Position numbers and translations under genes: made by a program. Below, piece after piece: positions 27,608-35,652 of a DNA stretch of 64,000 nt; within the stretch, counting starts at the first letter, position 1, and the number at the start of each line of letters is the position of its first letter. This stretch comes from Halococcus sediminicola (GTDB taxonomy: Archaea > Halobacteriota > Halobacteria > Halobacteriales > Halococcaceae). The notes under the pieces are model-generated. The model was not told the origin of the DNA. It ran no database searches and was given only the letters and a program-made list of their open reading frames with translations. The DNA is taken from NCBI RefSeq assembly GCF_000755245.1, contig NZ_BBMP01000021.1, forward strand, positions 62,001 to 126,000, given 5' to 3'.

Positions 27608-28048
27608 TTACAGCTCTTCGAACTCGTCCTCGAAGTCGTCGCCGCCACCGAGATAGCGGCGTGCGAGCAGCGCGAAACCGACGAGCAACACCAACACGAG
27701 CAGCGCCTTGCCCTTGCTTCGGCCGCCGGATTCGTCCTCGTCGTCTTCGGCTGCCTCGTCGATCTCGACGACAGCGCCGTGCTCGTCGGTCTCGTCCGCC
27801 GCGTCGTCTTCGTCGGTCTCGCCGATCTGGACGGTACTGCCGCCGTCGGCGCTCGCCTCCGAACCGCTCGATTCGGTGCCGAAGTCGGTCTCGCCGAACA
27901 CCGACTGTTCGTCGTCCTCGCTCTCGCCACCGAGACCGAGTCGATCACGGACGATGCTGCCGAGGTCCGAGCCGAGTTCCATGTCGCTCGAGAACTCGTT
28001 GTCCTCGGCGTGCAGGTGAAGTTCGAGCAGGGTCAAGTTGTCTGCCAT
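27608..28048 (-). CDS. acidic single-pass membrane protein
   Basis: 146 residues from ATG at 28048 (MADNLTLLELHLHAEDNEF). The first 110 residues are strongly acidic (long D/E/S/T runs) and probably disordered. A basic SGGRSKGK segment precedes one membrane helix (ALLVLVLLVGFALLARRYL, about 113-131), and the tail is acidic (GGGDDFEDEFEEL). The orientation rule suggests the acidic part is on one side and the short tail on the other. No family recognised. Confidence 0.75.
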   Translation of the reverse strand: MADNLTLLELHLHAEDNEFSSDMELGSDLGSIVRDRLGLGGESEDDEQSVFGETDFGTESSGSEASADGGSTVQIGETDEDDAADETDEHGAVVEIDEAAEDDEDESGGRSKGKALLVLVLLVGFALLARRYLGGGDDFEDEFEEL

Positions 28049-28203
28049 AGCGCCGGGTTCGCCTTCGGTCACCTTATTCGTTTGGGCTTCGAGTGCCGGC
28101 ATCGTCGGGTCTCGAGACTCGTCGTTACAGCCATCGTCGTCCCGTCGAGGGATTCGCGCGGCCGCTCGTCGTCCGAACGGGATCCGTGGTGCCTCGAATC
28201 CCG

Positions 28204-29295
28204 ATGGTTCATGGCGCTCGAAGCGCTACGTCGGACGTGAACGAACGCCAGCGTACATTCCTTGAAGATCTGCTTGAGACGCCGAGTCCATCGGGCTTCG
28301 AGACCCGTGGGCAGCGCGTCTGGACCGACTACGTCGAGGGATTCGCCGACGAGGTGCGGACCGATTCCTACGGGAACGCCATCGCCGTCCACGAGGGTTC
28401 GGGGGACGGACCGAGCGTGGCGCTGACCGGCCACGCCGACGAGATCGGGTTCGTGGTCCGCGACATCGACGGCGACGGGTTCGTGCGTCTGGGAGCCATC
28501 GGCGGCGCGGACAAAACCGTCTCGCGCGGCCAGCACGTCACGATCCACGCCGCAAACGGCTCGGTTCCGGGCGTCATCGGCCAGACGGCGATCCACCTCC
28601 GCGACGAACACGAGACCGCGGACATCGAAGAGCAGCACGTCGACATCGGCGTCGAGAGCGGGGAGCGCGCCCGGGAACTGGTCGCGGTCGGCGACCCGAT
28701 GACCGTCGAGGGAAGAGTGAGAGAACTCGACGATACCCGGCTCGCCGCCCGTGGGATGGACAACCGCATCGGCACGTGGGCCGCCGCCGAGGGGCTGCGC
28801 CGCGCGAGCGAGGCCGACGTCGACGCGACAGTCTACGCCGTGAGCACGGTTCAGGAGGAGGTCGGTCTCCAGGGGGCGAAGATGGTCGGCTTCGACCTCG
28901 CGCCCGACGCGGCGATCGTCGTCGACGTGACCCACGCGACCGACGACCCCCAGACGCCGGCGAACCGCAGCACGGGCGTCGAACTCGGCGGCGGACCGGC
29001 GATCGCCCGCGGCGGGGCGAACCATCCCGTACTGGTCGAATCGATGCGCGACGTCGCCGCCGCCTCGGAAATCCCGATCCAGTTGCAGGCGACCGGGTCG
29101 CGGACGGGCACCGACGCCGACGCCATCTTCACCGCACGCGGCGGGATCCCGTCGCTGAATCTCGGGCTTCCCAATCGCTACATGCACACGCCCGTCGAGG
29201 TCATCGACACGACCGATCTCGACGCGCTCGCCGACCTGCTCGGGCGGTTCGCGGCCGATATCGATGCCGACGAGACGTTCGCCGTCGATATCTGA
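28204..29295 (+). CDS. M42 family metallopeptidase (TET-type aminopeptidase)
   Basis: 363 residues from ATG at 28204; a GTG at 28237 (VNERQRTFLEDLLETPSPSG) is a good alternative and gives the usual family N-terminus. Binuclear metal ligands are visible: His/Asp in TGHADEIGF, Asp in GMDNRIGT, Glu-Glu in TVQEEVGLQGA, Asp in VVDVTHATDDPQ and a C-terminal His in YMHTPVEVI. M42 enzymes form dodecameric tetrahedral aminopeptidases that trim peptides, including those released by the proteasome. Divergent from the acidic membrane protein gene. Confidence 0.92.
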   Translation: MVHGARSATSDVNERQRTFLEDLLETPSPSGFETRGQRVWTDYVEGFADEVRTDSYGNAIAVHEGSGDGPSVALTGHADEIGFVVRDIDGDGFVRLGAIGGADKTVSRGQHVTIHAANGSVPGVIGQTAIHLRDEHETADIEEQHVDIGVESGERARELVAVGDPMTVEGRVRELDDTRLAARGMDNRIGTWAAAEGLRRASEADVDATVYAVSTVQEEVGLQGAKMVGFDLAPDAAIVVDVTHATDDPQTPANRSTGVELGGGPAIARGGANHPVLVESMRDVAAASEIPIQLQATGSRTGTDADAIFTARGGIPSLNLGLPNRYMHTPVEVIDTTDLDALADLLGRFAADIDADETFAVDI

Positions 29296-29348
29296 TTCAT
29301 CGTACCCGTGGCCGGCACGCTTAAGTCGAGAACCCGGCGAGTGAGCGT

Positions 29349-29582
29349 ATGAGCGGACGCCCCCTCGACGTGCTCGAAGCGACACTCGGCGACAGCGTCA
29401 CCGTCCGGCTGAAGGACGGCGCGACCTACACCGGCGATCTGGGTGGGTACGACCAGCATCTGAACGTCGTGCTCGACCCCGCAAGCGGCGACCCCGATTC
29501 GACCGTCGAGGAGGGGACGTCGGAGGCGGTCGAGAGCACAACGATTATCCGCGGCGACAACGTCGTCTCGATAACACCATGA
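29349..29582 (+). CDS. lsm: Sm-like RNA-binding protein (Lsm)
   Basis: 77 residues. Sm1 motif: [29 protein letters not shown]; Sm2 motif: [12 protein letters not shown]. Archaeal Lsm forms heptameric rings that bind U-rich RNA and small RNAs. The stop overlaps the rpl37e start (ATGA), an arrangement known from other haloarchaea. Confidence 0.96.
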   Translation: MSGRPLDVLEATLGDSVTVRLKDGATYTGDLGGYDQHLNVVLDPASGDPDSTVEEGTSEAVESTTIIRGDNVVSITP

Positions 29583-29752
29583 CCGGGTCCGGAACGCCGA
29601 GCCAAGGCAAGAAGAACAAAACCGTTCACGTGAAGTGCCGCCGCTGCGGCGAGGCCTCCTACCACAAGACGAAGAAGGTCTGTGCCTCCTGTGGCTTCGG
29701 GAAATCCGCCAAACGCCGCGAGTACGCGTGGCAGGAAAAAGCCGGCGAATAG
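29579..29752 (+). CDS. rpl37e: 50S ribosomal protein L37e
   Basis: 57 residues: [18 protein letters not shown] then a zinc finger [22 protein letters not shown] and a basic tail. It binds 23S rRNA in the large subunit. Overlaps lsm by 4 bases, and its stop is immediately followed by the purF ATG. Confidence 0.97.
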   Translation: MTGSGTPSQGKKNKTVHVKCRRCGEASYHKTKKVCASCGFGKSAKRREYAWQEKAGE

Positions 29753-31174
29753 ATGCACGAAAAGTGCGGCGTCGTCGGCGTCTCACTCGCCGACCGCGCC
29801 GCCGCACGACCGATTTACTACGCGCTCTACGCCCTCCAGCACCGCGGCCAGGAGTCGGCGGGCATCGTCACTCACGACGGATTTCAACAGCATTCTCATG
29901 TCGAAATGGGACTCGTCGGCGACGCGTTCGGTCCCGACGACATCGCCGAACTCGGCGGGTCGAACGGCATCGGTCACGTTCGGTATCCGACCTCGGGTAG
30001 CGTCGATGCGTCCTGTGCCCAACCGTTCTCGGTCTCGTTCAAGAGCGGCTCGCTCGGGCTCTCGCACAACGGGAACCTCGTCAACGCGGGCGCGCTCCGC
30101 GACGAACTCGCCGGGTTGGGCCACGCCTTCACCTCCGACGGCGACACAGAAGTTATCGCCCACGACCTCGCGCGCAACCTCCTCGACGCGGATCTCGTGA
30201 CTGCCGTCGAGGAAACCATGAGCAAGGTCCACGGCTCGTACTCGCTCGCGGTGATGCACGACGACCGCGTGCTCGGACTGCGCGACCCCGAGGGGAATCG
30301 GCCGCTCTGTCTCGGCGAACTCGACGACGGCTACGTGCTCGCCAGCGAGAGTGCCGCGGTCGACGCGCTCGACGGCGAACTGATCAGGGACGTCCAACCG
30401 GGCGAACTCGTCGTGCTCGAACCGGATGGACAGGGCTACGAGACCTATCGACTGACCGACCCCGCACACACCGCCCGCTGCTTTTTCGAGCACGTCTACT
30501 TCGCCAGACCCGACTCGACGGTCGACGGCGAACTGGTCTACGAGGTTCGCCGCGAACTCGGGCGCAAACTCTGGGCCGAGGACGGCATCGACAGCGACGT
30601 CGTGATGCCCGTGCCCGACTCGGGGCGCGCGTTCGCCTCGGGCTACGCCGAGGCCGCGAACGACTCCGGGGGCAGCGTCGAGTTCGCCGAGGGGCTGATG
30701 AAAAATCGGTACGTCGGTCGGACCTTCATCATGCCGAGCCAGGACGAGCGCGAGCGCGCCGTCCGACTGAAACTCAACCCCATCAAATCGACCGTCGAGG
30801 GCAAAACCGTCACGCTCATCGACGACTCCATCGTTCGGGGAACGACCTCGACCCAACTGGTCGACCTCCTCTACGACGTGGGTGCCGAGGAGGTCCATCT
30901 CCGCATCGGCTCGCCGCCCATCGTCGCGCCCTGCTACATGGGCATCGACATGGCGAGCCGCGAGGAACTCATCGCCGCCGGGAAAAGTGTCGACGAGGTC
31001 CGAGAGACGGTGGGAGCCGACAGCCTCGCGTACCTCTCGCCCGAATCGATCGCGGACGCGCTCGATAGTTCCCAGGCGGACCTCTGTATGGGCTGTGTGA
31101 CCGGGGAGTATCCCTACGACATCGACGGCGAGGCCACCGACCGCCCGGTCAGCCGCCCGGTCGTGAGCGACTGA
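29753..31174 (+). CDS. purF: amidophosphoribosyltransferase
   Basis: 473 residues. First committed step of purine synthesis: PRPP plus glutamine to phosphoribosylamine. An N-terminal class II glutaminase begins MHEKCGVVGVSL; Cys5 would become the nucleophile after loss of a 4-residue propeptide, as in other PurF. The phosphoribosyltransferase motif is VTLIDDSIVRGTTSTQL. C-terminal cysteines are present (QADLCMGCVTGEYP). Contiguous with rpl37e, so probably cotranscribed with lsm-rpl37e. Confidence 0.96.
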   Translation: MHEKCGVVGVSLADRAAARPIYYALYALQHRGQESAGIVTHDGFQQHSHVEMGLVGDAFGPDDIAELGGSNGIGHVRYPTSGSVDASCAQPFSVSFKSGSLGLSHNGNLVNAGALRDELAGLGHAFTSDGDTEVIAHDLARNLLDADLVTAVEETMSKVHGSYSLAVMHDDRVLGLRDPEGNRPLCLGELDDGYVLASESAAVDALDGELIRDVQPGELVVLEPDGQGYETYRLTDPAHTARCFFEHVYFARPDSTVDGELVYEVRRELGRKLWAEDGIDSDVVMPVPDSGRAFASGYAEAANDSGGSVEFAEGLMKNRYVGRTFIMPSQDERERAVRLKLNPIKSTVEGKTVTLIDDSIVRGTTSTQLVDLLYDVGAEEVHLRIGSPPIVAPCYMGIDMASREELIAAGKSVDEVRETVGADSLAYLSPESIADALDSSQADLCMGCVTGEYPYDIDGEATDRPVSRPVVSD

Positions 31175-31990
31175 TCAGTAGACGTCTTCCAGAAACGACC
31201 GGATGGCCGCGGTCGCCGCTTCGGGGTTCTCCGTGTTCGAACTGTGACCGGCTTCCGGAATCAACTCCTGGCGAGCGTCGGGGAGTTCGTCGAGCATCGA
31301 CTTCGTGCGCTCGGGTTCGAGCGAGATGTCCTCTTTCCCGTGGACCGAGAGCACAGGTGTGTGGATGGCGGAGAGTTCGTCGGTGAAATCCGGCCGGTCG
31401 AGCCACGAGTGCATCTCCCGATAGAAGCCCTCGGTTGGATACGTTTGCCAGCGCTCGACCCAGTGCTTGACAAGCGCGGGGTTCTCCTCAAGGGTGGTCG
31501 CGCCGAAGAGCTGGTTTTTCGCGACGTCGACCATGAAATCGGCGAACTCGCCGTCCTCGCGGGCTTGGTTCGCCATCTGGCGGTACTGCTCGCGCTCGTC
31601 GTCGGTGTGTGGCTCGGCGATGGCGTCGATCAAAACCACGCCCTCCAACTGGTCGGGATAGCGCTCGGCGAAGCGCAGCGCCATGAACCCGCCCATCGAC
31701 ATCCCACAGAGCACGAACGAGTCGATGTCGAGTGCATCCGTGAGTGCATCGGCGTCGTCGGCGAGGTCGTAGAGATCGTAGTCGGTCGCGTACTGGTCGG
31801 TCCGCGCCCGGAGGTCGTAGGCGATGGTTCGGTACTCGTCCGCGAGGGCGTCGAGCTGCGGGTCGAACATCGTCCGGTCCATCAGCGTTCCGTGCGCGAA
31901 GACGATGGCCGGTCCCTCGCCCCGATCGGTGCTGACGGTCTCCGGGCGCAGTCGATACCGCTCGGTCGCCACCTCGTCCGATTCGGACAT
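31175..31990 (-). CDS. alpha/beta hydrolase
   Basis: 271 residues from ATG at 31990. Alpha/beta hydrolase fold: oxyanion region FAHGTLMDRTMF, nucleophile elbow GMSMGGFMALRFAERYP (Ser), Asp after VHGKED and catalytic His in EAGHSSNTENPE. Similar to 3-oxoadipate enol-lactonase and esterase-like members; substrate unknown. It converges on purF with no gap. Its promoter carries a 12-base perfect palindrome. Confidence 0.9.
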   Translation of the reverse strand: MSESDEVATERYRLRPETVSTDRGEGPAIVFAHGTLMDRTMFDPQLDALADEYRTIAYDLRARTDQYATDYDLYDLADDADALTDALDIDSFVLCGMSMGGFMALRFAERYPDQLEGVVLIDAIAEPHTDDEREQYRQMANQAREDGEFADFMVDVAKNQLFGATTLEENPALVKHWVERWQTYPTEGFYREMHSWLDRPDFTDELSAIHTPVLSVHGKEDISLEPERTKSMLDELPDARQELIPEAGHSSNTENPEAATAAIRSFLEDVY

Positions 31991-32000
31991 GGATAACATC

Positions 32001-32020
32001 CGCCTGCAGGCGACTTATAT
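32001..32020 (-). promoter_or_regulatory. alpha/beta hydrolase promoter with palindrome
   Basis: A TATA-like ATATAAG (32014-32020 on the minus strand) is centred about 27 bases before the ATG at 31990, implying a leaderless transcript. Between them is CGCCTGCAGGCG (32001-32012), a perfect 12-base palindrome in the position of the pre-initiation complex; candidate repressor site. Confidence 0.45.
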
Positions 32021-32093
32021 CTAGGCGCGTAGCCGAAATCGATGGCGAAAAGCGGTGTCCCGCTCGTCCGTCATGGACGCTGCTCGGGACGTC

Positions 32094-32978
32094 TCAGTCG
32101 GCGTTGGTGCCGGTCTCCGGGAGCGCGGCCTCGTCGTCCTCGTCGACGGCACCGTCACCGTCGTTGTCCACGTCGTCGGAGTTGCCGCTGTCGGCCTCGT
32201 CGTCCTCGTCGATGGCCCCATCGCCGTCGTCATCGTCCTCGGCGTTGCCGCCGAAGTCGTCAGCGCCATCGTCGCCGTCGTCGGATTCGTCGTCCTCGTC
32301 GATCGCTCCGTCGCCGTCGTCATCGTCGTTCGATGGACCTGCGTTGCCTTCATCGTCTTCGTCGACGGCACCGTCACCGTCGTCGTCCTCGTCGTTCGCG
32401 CCGCGTTCGTCACCGCCCGCGCCGAACTCGTGGATGGTTCGTCCGTCGTCGCCCCGGACGACGAGTGTCACCGAGTTGTTGACACCGTCGATATCGACCG
32501 CGTCGCAGTCTGCGACCCCGCTATCGCCGCAGTCAAGCGCAATGGACGAGCCACGGTCGGTGGTGTCGGTCCCCTCGCCGATCGAGACCGTTCCGTCGTC
32601 GATGCCGACGACGACTCGCACTCTGTTGTCGTCGCCGTCGATGTCGACGAGGTCGTGGTCCGTGACCGTAGCACCGTCGGCCCCACAGGTGAGTGCGACG
32701 CTCACGTTGCCGCCACCGTCGGTCGCATTGCTCGTGAGGTCGGTCGAGACGGTGTTGCCATCGCCGTCGACGTCGACGATGTCACAGTCGCTCACGCGGT
32801 CCGACCCACCGGTGGCGTTCGAGTCGGTCGAGACCGCCGACGTGTCGGCAACCGCCGGGCCGTCGACGACTGCCGGCGTGCCCGGACCGGCCACCGGCAT
32901 CGAGGCGACGCCACCGACCGCGGCCCCTGTAAACGCACAGAGTGCAACGAGCGTGATCGTGAGTCGGTTCGCCGTCAT
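32094..32978 (-). CDS. secreted acidic protein with CDxVDxDGxxN modules and Ca-binding-like Asp repeats
   Basis: 294 residues. The N-terminus is a hydrophobic signal peptide (LTITLVALCAFTGAAVGGVASMPVAG). Three modules of about 40 residues follow, each starting (D/H)(C)D-x-VD-x-DGxxNxV (CDIVDVDGDGNTV, HDLVDIDGDDNRV, CDAVDIDGVNNSV), with Cys pairs that could form disulfides. The last third has four repeats of the type DDDGDGAIDEDDE, like thrombospondin type 3/dockerin calcium loops. It ends LPETGTNAD. It is probably a cell-surface or exopolymer protein; function unknown. A neighbouring gene encodes a protein sharing the module. Confidence 0.8.
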   Translation of the reverse strand: MTANRLTITLVALCAFTGAAVGGVASMPVAGPGTPAVVDGPAVADTSAVSTDSNATGGSDRVSDCDIVDVDGDGNTVSTDLTSNATDGGGNVSVALTCGADGATVTDHDLVDIDGDDNRVRVVVGIDDGTVSIGEGTDTTDRGSSIALDCGDSGVADCDAVDIDGVNNSVTLVVRGDDGRTIHEFGAGGDERGANDEDDDGDGAVDEDDEGNAGPSNDDDDGDGAIDEDDESDDGDDGADDFGGNAEDDDDGDGAIDEDDEADSGNSDDVDNDGDGAVDEDDEAALPETGTNAD

Positions 32979-33103
32979 GGTTCGATATATCGCCGTGATG
33001 GGTCGTGGACAGTATGTGTCAAGTTCATTCGTCTGTTGTCTCGTCGCCGCGTTGTTCGGTGACAGGCACCGACAGTACAGGCAAAAACGGGTGGATGCGG
33101 TGT

Positions 33104-35101
33104 TCAGTCGCGCCGCAGCATCAGGACGCTTCCGAACAGTCCGAGTACGGTCATCAGTCCAACCGTCACCCCTGGGAAGGGAATCATGCTGCTGACGGCG
33201 GTCGTGCTTCCCTGCGAAGTGGACGTCTGATCCGTGGCGGTTCCGGTCGTGGCCTGCGTCGCCGTGTCGCTCGTGGTTTGCGTTCCGTCAGTCGGACTCG
33301 GCGTTGCGCTGGTAGTAGTACCGACATCGGGGGGCACGTCCTGTCCGGTGAGATCTTCGAGGAAGGTGATAATCACCTGTGGGCCCTGATCGAGGTTATC
33401 GACCAACTCACCGAGGTCGACGTTGCCTGCCAGAATCTGATCTTCGAGGAAGGAGGTCAGGTCGTCGATGCCCAGCGCGTTGAGCACTGGGTTGAGTACT
33501 GGCCCAAGCGTTTCCTCGACCGCATCTGCCAGCGGTTCCGTGATGACGCCGACCAACGTCTCGAACTCGACCGTTCCCACGTTGTTGTCGGGAGTGGTGT
33601 CGTCCGTGAGGAGCGTTGCGGTGTTATTCACTTCGGAATCGCCGACGATGACGACTGCAGTAGTGAGTTCCAGTTCCGCGCTCTCGCCCGGTGCGAGTGA
33701 ACTCACGGTGAAGTTTCCGGTTCCTGGGTCGTAGTTCCCGCTGTCCGAGCTGGCGTCGACGAGCAGGTTGGCGCTCGTTTCGAGGCTTGCGAGATCGGTT
33801 TCGCTCAGCAGTGGCATCTCGTCTTGAACCACTACATCTTCGGCGGTCTCGTCCCCGTTGTTCGTCACAGTAACCGTATACTGGACCGTCACGTCTGCAT
33901 CCCCGTCGGGGTCGATGATGGCGTTTCCTGCCGTCTTCGTCACCGAGATGTCGGTAAGACCACCGTCACCAGGCGTCTCGGTACCGTTGTCACCGTCGCC
34001 ACTCCCGTTGTCGTCGCCGGGTCCGTCGCCATCGCCGGTTCCATCATCGGTACCGTTGTCGTCACCGGGCGTCTCGGTGCCGTTGTCGTCGCCGTCGCCG
34101 GGCGTCTCCACGTCACCGGGACCGTCCTCGTCGATGACGTTGATCGTACCGTTGTTGTAGACGACGATCGTCGTGCTGTTGTCGACGTTCGTGACGCTCT
34201 TGTCGACGTACACGCTGCTCAGGTTGATCGTCTGATCGCCGTTGACGATGTTGTTGACGATCGTGCTGTTGGAGATGTTCTCGTTGTTGATCGCCGCGTT
34301 GACCTCCCTCTGGTCGATGAAGTCATAGTCGAAGAGGTACTGCAGAACGGTACTGTTGTCGACGTCGCCTACGCTCTGGTCGTTGTCGCCGGTGTCGGCG
34401 CTGTCGTCCCCGCCGTCGGCATCACCGGCACCGTCGTCCGTCCCGTCGTCGTTCGCACCGTCACCGTCGTCCGCGCCGTCGCTGCCGTCTCCGCCGTCGT
34501 CACCATCCGCGTCATCGTCACCATCCGCGCCGTCACCGCCATCCGTGCCGTCGTCGTTCGCACCGTCACTGCCGTCCGTGCTATCACTTCCGTCTGCGCC
34601 GTCACTGCCATCCGCACCATCGCTGCCGTCTGCGCCGTCCGCACCGTCGCTTCCGTCAGCACCGTCGCTGCCATCCGCACCGTCCGCACCGTCGCTGCCA
34701 TCCGCACCGTCCGCACCGTCACCATCGTCGCCGTCGGAGTCGTCGGCCTCCTGGTTGGTGTTGACGTCCTCGCCGTTCACGTTGACGTCGACTTCTTTCG
34801 TGCTCCCTTCGTCAGCGGTGCTACCGTCGTCGGCGCTTGCGTCCCCGCTATCCCCGCTGGCGTCGTCGGCACCGCCGCCGGCATCCCCGCCGTTACCGCC
34901 GTCCCCACAGTTGATGTTGAGATCGCTGTTCTCCTGCTGGATGTCGACGTTGACCGAATTGTCGTCACCGTCCACGTCCACCAGATCACAGTCGTCAGTC
35001 GCCGTGTTGTCGTTCGCAAGCACTGGTGTCGCAGTCATCCCGATGACCGTCAACAGTGCGAGCACAACGACCCCACCGCGTTTCATGAGTTCTTTCGACA
35101 T
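33104..35101 (-). CDS. large secreted surface protein with DUF11-like domain and C-terminal anchor
   Basis: 665 residues. Order: signal peptide (VVVLALLTVIGMTATPVLA); one CDLVDVDGDDNSVNV module; a low-complexity DGADGSDGADG tract (about 125-245); a segment rich in N-glycosylation sequons (NISNST, NLSS, NNGT); a Gly/Asp/Thr linker; a DUF11-like beta domain (ISVTKTAGNAIIDPDGDADV... to about 515); a helical region; a Thr/Ser-rich stalk; and a C-terminal PFPGVTVGLMTVLGLFGSVLMLRRD resembling PGF-CTERM-type archaeosortase signals. TATA-like elements lie at 35148-35155 and 35187-35194. Likely a glycosylated cell-surface protein. Confidence 0.82.
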   Translation of the reverse strand: MSKELMKRGGVVVLALLTVIGMTATPVLANDNTATDDCDLVDVDGDDNSVNVDIQQENSDLNINCGDGGNGGDAGGGADDASGDSGDASADDGSTADEGSTKEVDVNVNGEDVNTNQEADDSDGDDGDGADGADGSDGADGADGSDGADGSDGADGADGSDGADGSDGADGSDSTDGSDGANDDGTDGGDGADGDDDADGDDGGDGSDGADDGDGANDDGTDDGAGDADGGDDSADTGDNDQSVGDVDNSTVLQYLFDYDFIDQREVNAAINNENISNSTIVNNIVNGDQTINLSSVYVDKSVTNVDNSTTIVVYNNGTINVIDEDGPGDVETPGDGDDNGTETPGDDNGTDDGTGDGDGPGDDNGSGDGDNGTETPGDGGLTDISVTKTAGNAIIDPDGDADVTVQYTVTVTNNGDETAEDVVVQDEMPLLSETDLASLETSANLLVDASSDSGNYDPGTGNFTVSSLAPGESAELELTTAVVIVGDSEVNNTATLLTDDTTPDNNVGTVEFETLVGVITEPLADAVEETLGPVLNPVLNALGIDDLTSFLEDQILAGNVDLGELVDNLDQGPQVIITFLEDLTGQDVPPDVGTTTSATPSPTDGTQTTSDTATQATTGTATDQTSTSQGSTTAVSSMIPFPGVTVGLMTVLGLFGSVLMLRRD

Positions 35102-35320
35102 GCAACGGGACTTCGAGCAAGCGAATCATTCATGAAGATTGTGCCGGATATATCGCGCTCTTTTTCACGAAGATAATCAAAAATCTTTATATGGGACCTA
35201 GTAGTGACAATGAAGAACTCCTTCGTAACAGACATAATATGATATAATATGCCACGGCGAATCGCCTCCGAGAATGAGATGGAAGCCCTTTTAACGAATC
35301 GCGGGATACCATCTACTCGC

Positions 35321-35405
35321 GCGTGGGTAGCCAAGCTAGGCCAACGGCGCAGCGTTGAGGGCGCTGTCCTGTAGAGGTCCGCCGGTTCAAATCCGGTCCC
35401 ACGCA
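35321..35405 (+). tRNA. tRNA-Leu (anticodon GAG)
   Basis: 85 bases, class II tRNA with a long variable arm. The acceptor stem is GCGTGGG/CCCACGC with discriminator A; anticodon stem CAGCG/CGCTG around loop TTGAGGG, anticodon GAG; T arm CCGGTTCAAATCCGG. No intron and no encoded CCA. It reads CUC and CUU. Upstream, 35102-35320 is AT-rich compared with the rest and holds promoters only. Confidence 0.95.
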
Positions 35406-35652
35406 CTCCCACTTTTTGCTACGCTCGGTCGTGCGCAGAGCGCACTCCCTCGCTTGCAAAAACGTGGGGAAAAAGCCGGCGTCACCCCCTCACTCCGTTC
35501 GGGGATTCCTCGGCCCGCTCACTCGTTTCACTCGTTCGCGGTACGATCACTTCACTACCGCAACCGCACCACCGAAGCCCTCGCGCTCCCACTGGTCGCG
35601 CTCGCCCTTCATCCGCCAGGAACCGCTACCGCCCCGCTACCGCACCGCCGCC
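35406..35652 (-). repeat. dispersed structured 3' element, copy B
   Basis: Non-coding, read on the minus strand downstream of the GGPP synthase gene and running into the antisense of tRNA-Leu. It contains GGATGAAGGGCGAG (35601-35614) and GAGGGCTTCG (35573-35582). Hairpins: 35583-35601 (GCGC/GCGC with CC/GG inside), 35515-35541 (CCGC/GCGG with alternating GA/GA, AC/GT, GA/GA, GT/AC), 35486-35504 (CCCC/GGGG with AC/GT) and 35431-35445 (GTGCGC/GCGCAC), followed by an A5 tract. Its stems differ in sequence from the other copies while keeping the fold. Confidence 0.75.

Noticed and set aside
28093-28203. Longer N-terminus for the M42 peptidase from 28093
   Set aside because: The extra residues overlap the promoter and start of the divergent gene and do not resemble the family.
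34370-34740. DGADGSDGADG-coding repeats as a DNA repeat or CRISPR-like array
   Set aside because: Repeat units are short, imperfect and in frame inside a gene; no spacers. It is protein low complexity.
33824-35176. Long plus-strand frames of Val/Thr or Ser/Pro repeats opposite the surface protein
   Set aside because: They mirror the repetitive Asp/Gly codons of the real gene; no start signal and implausible composition.
35083-35412. 109-residue minus-strand frame overlapping tRNA-Leu
   Set aside because: Covers a tRNA in antisense and the promoter region of the surface protein gene; no homology seen.
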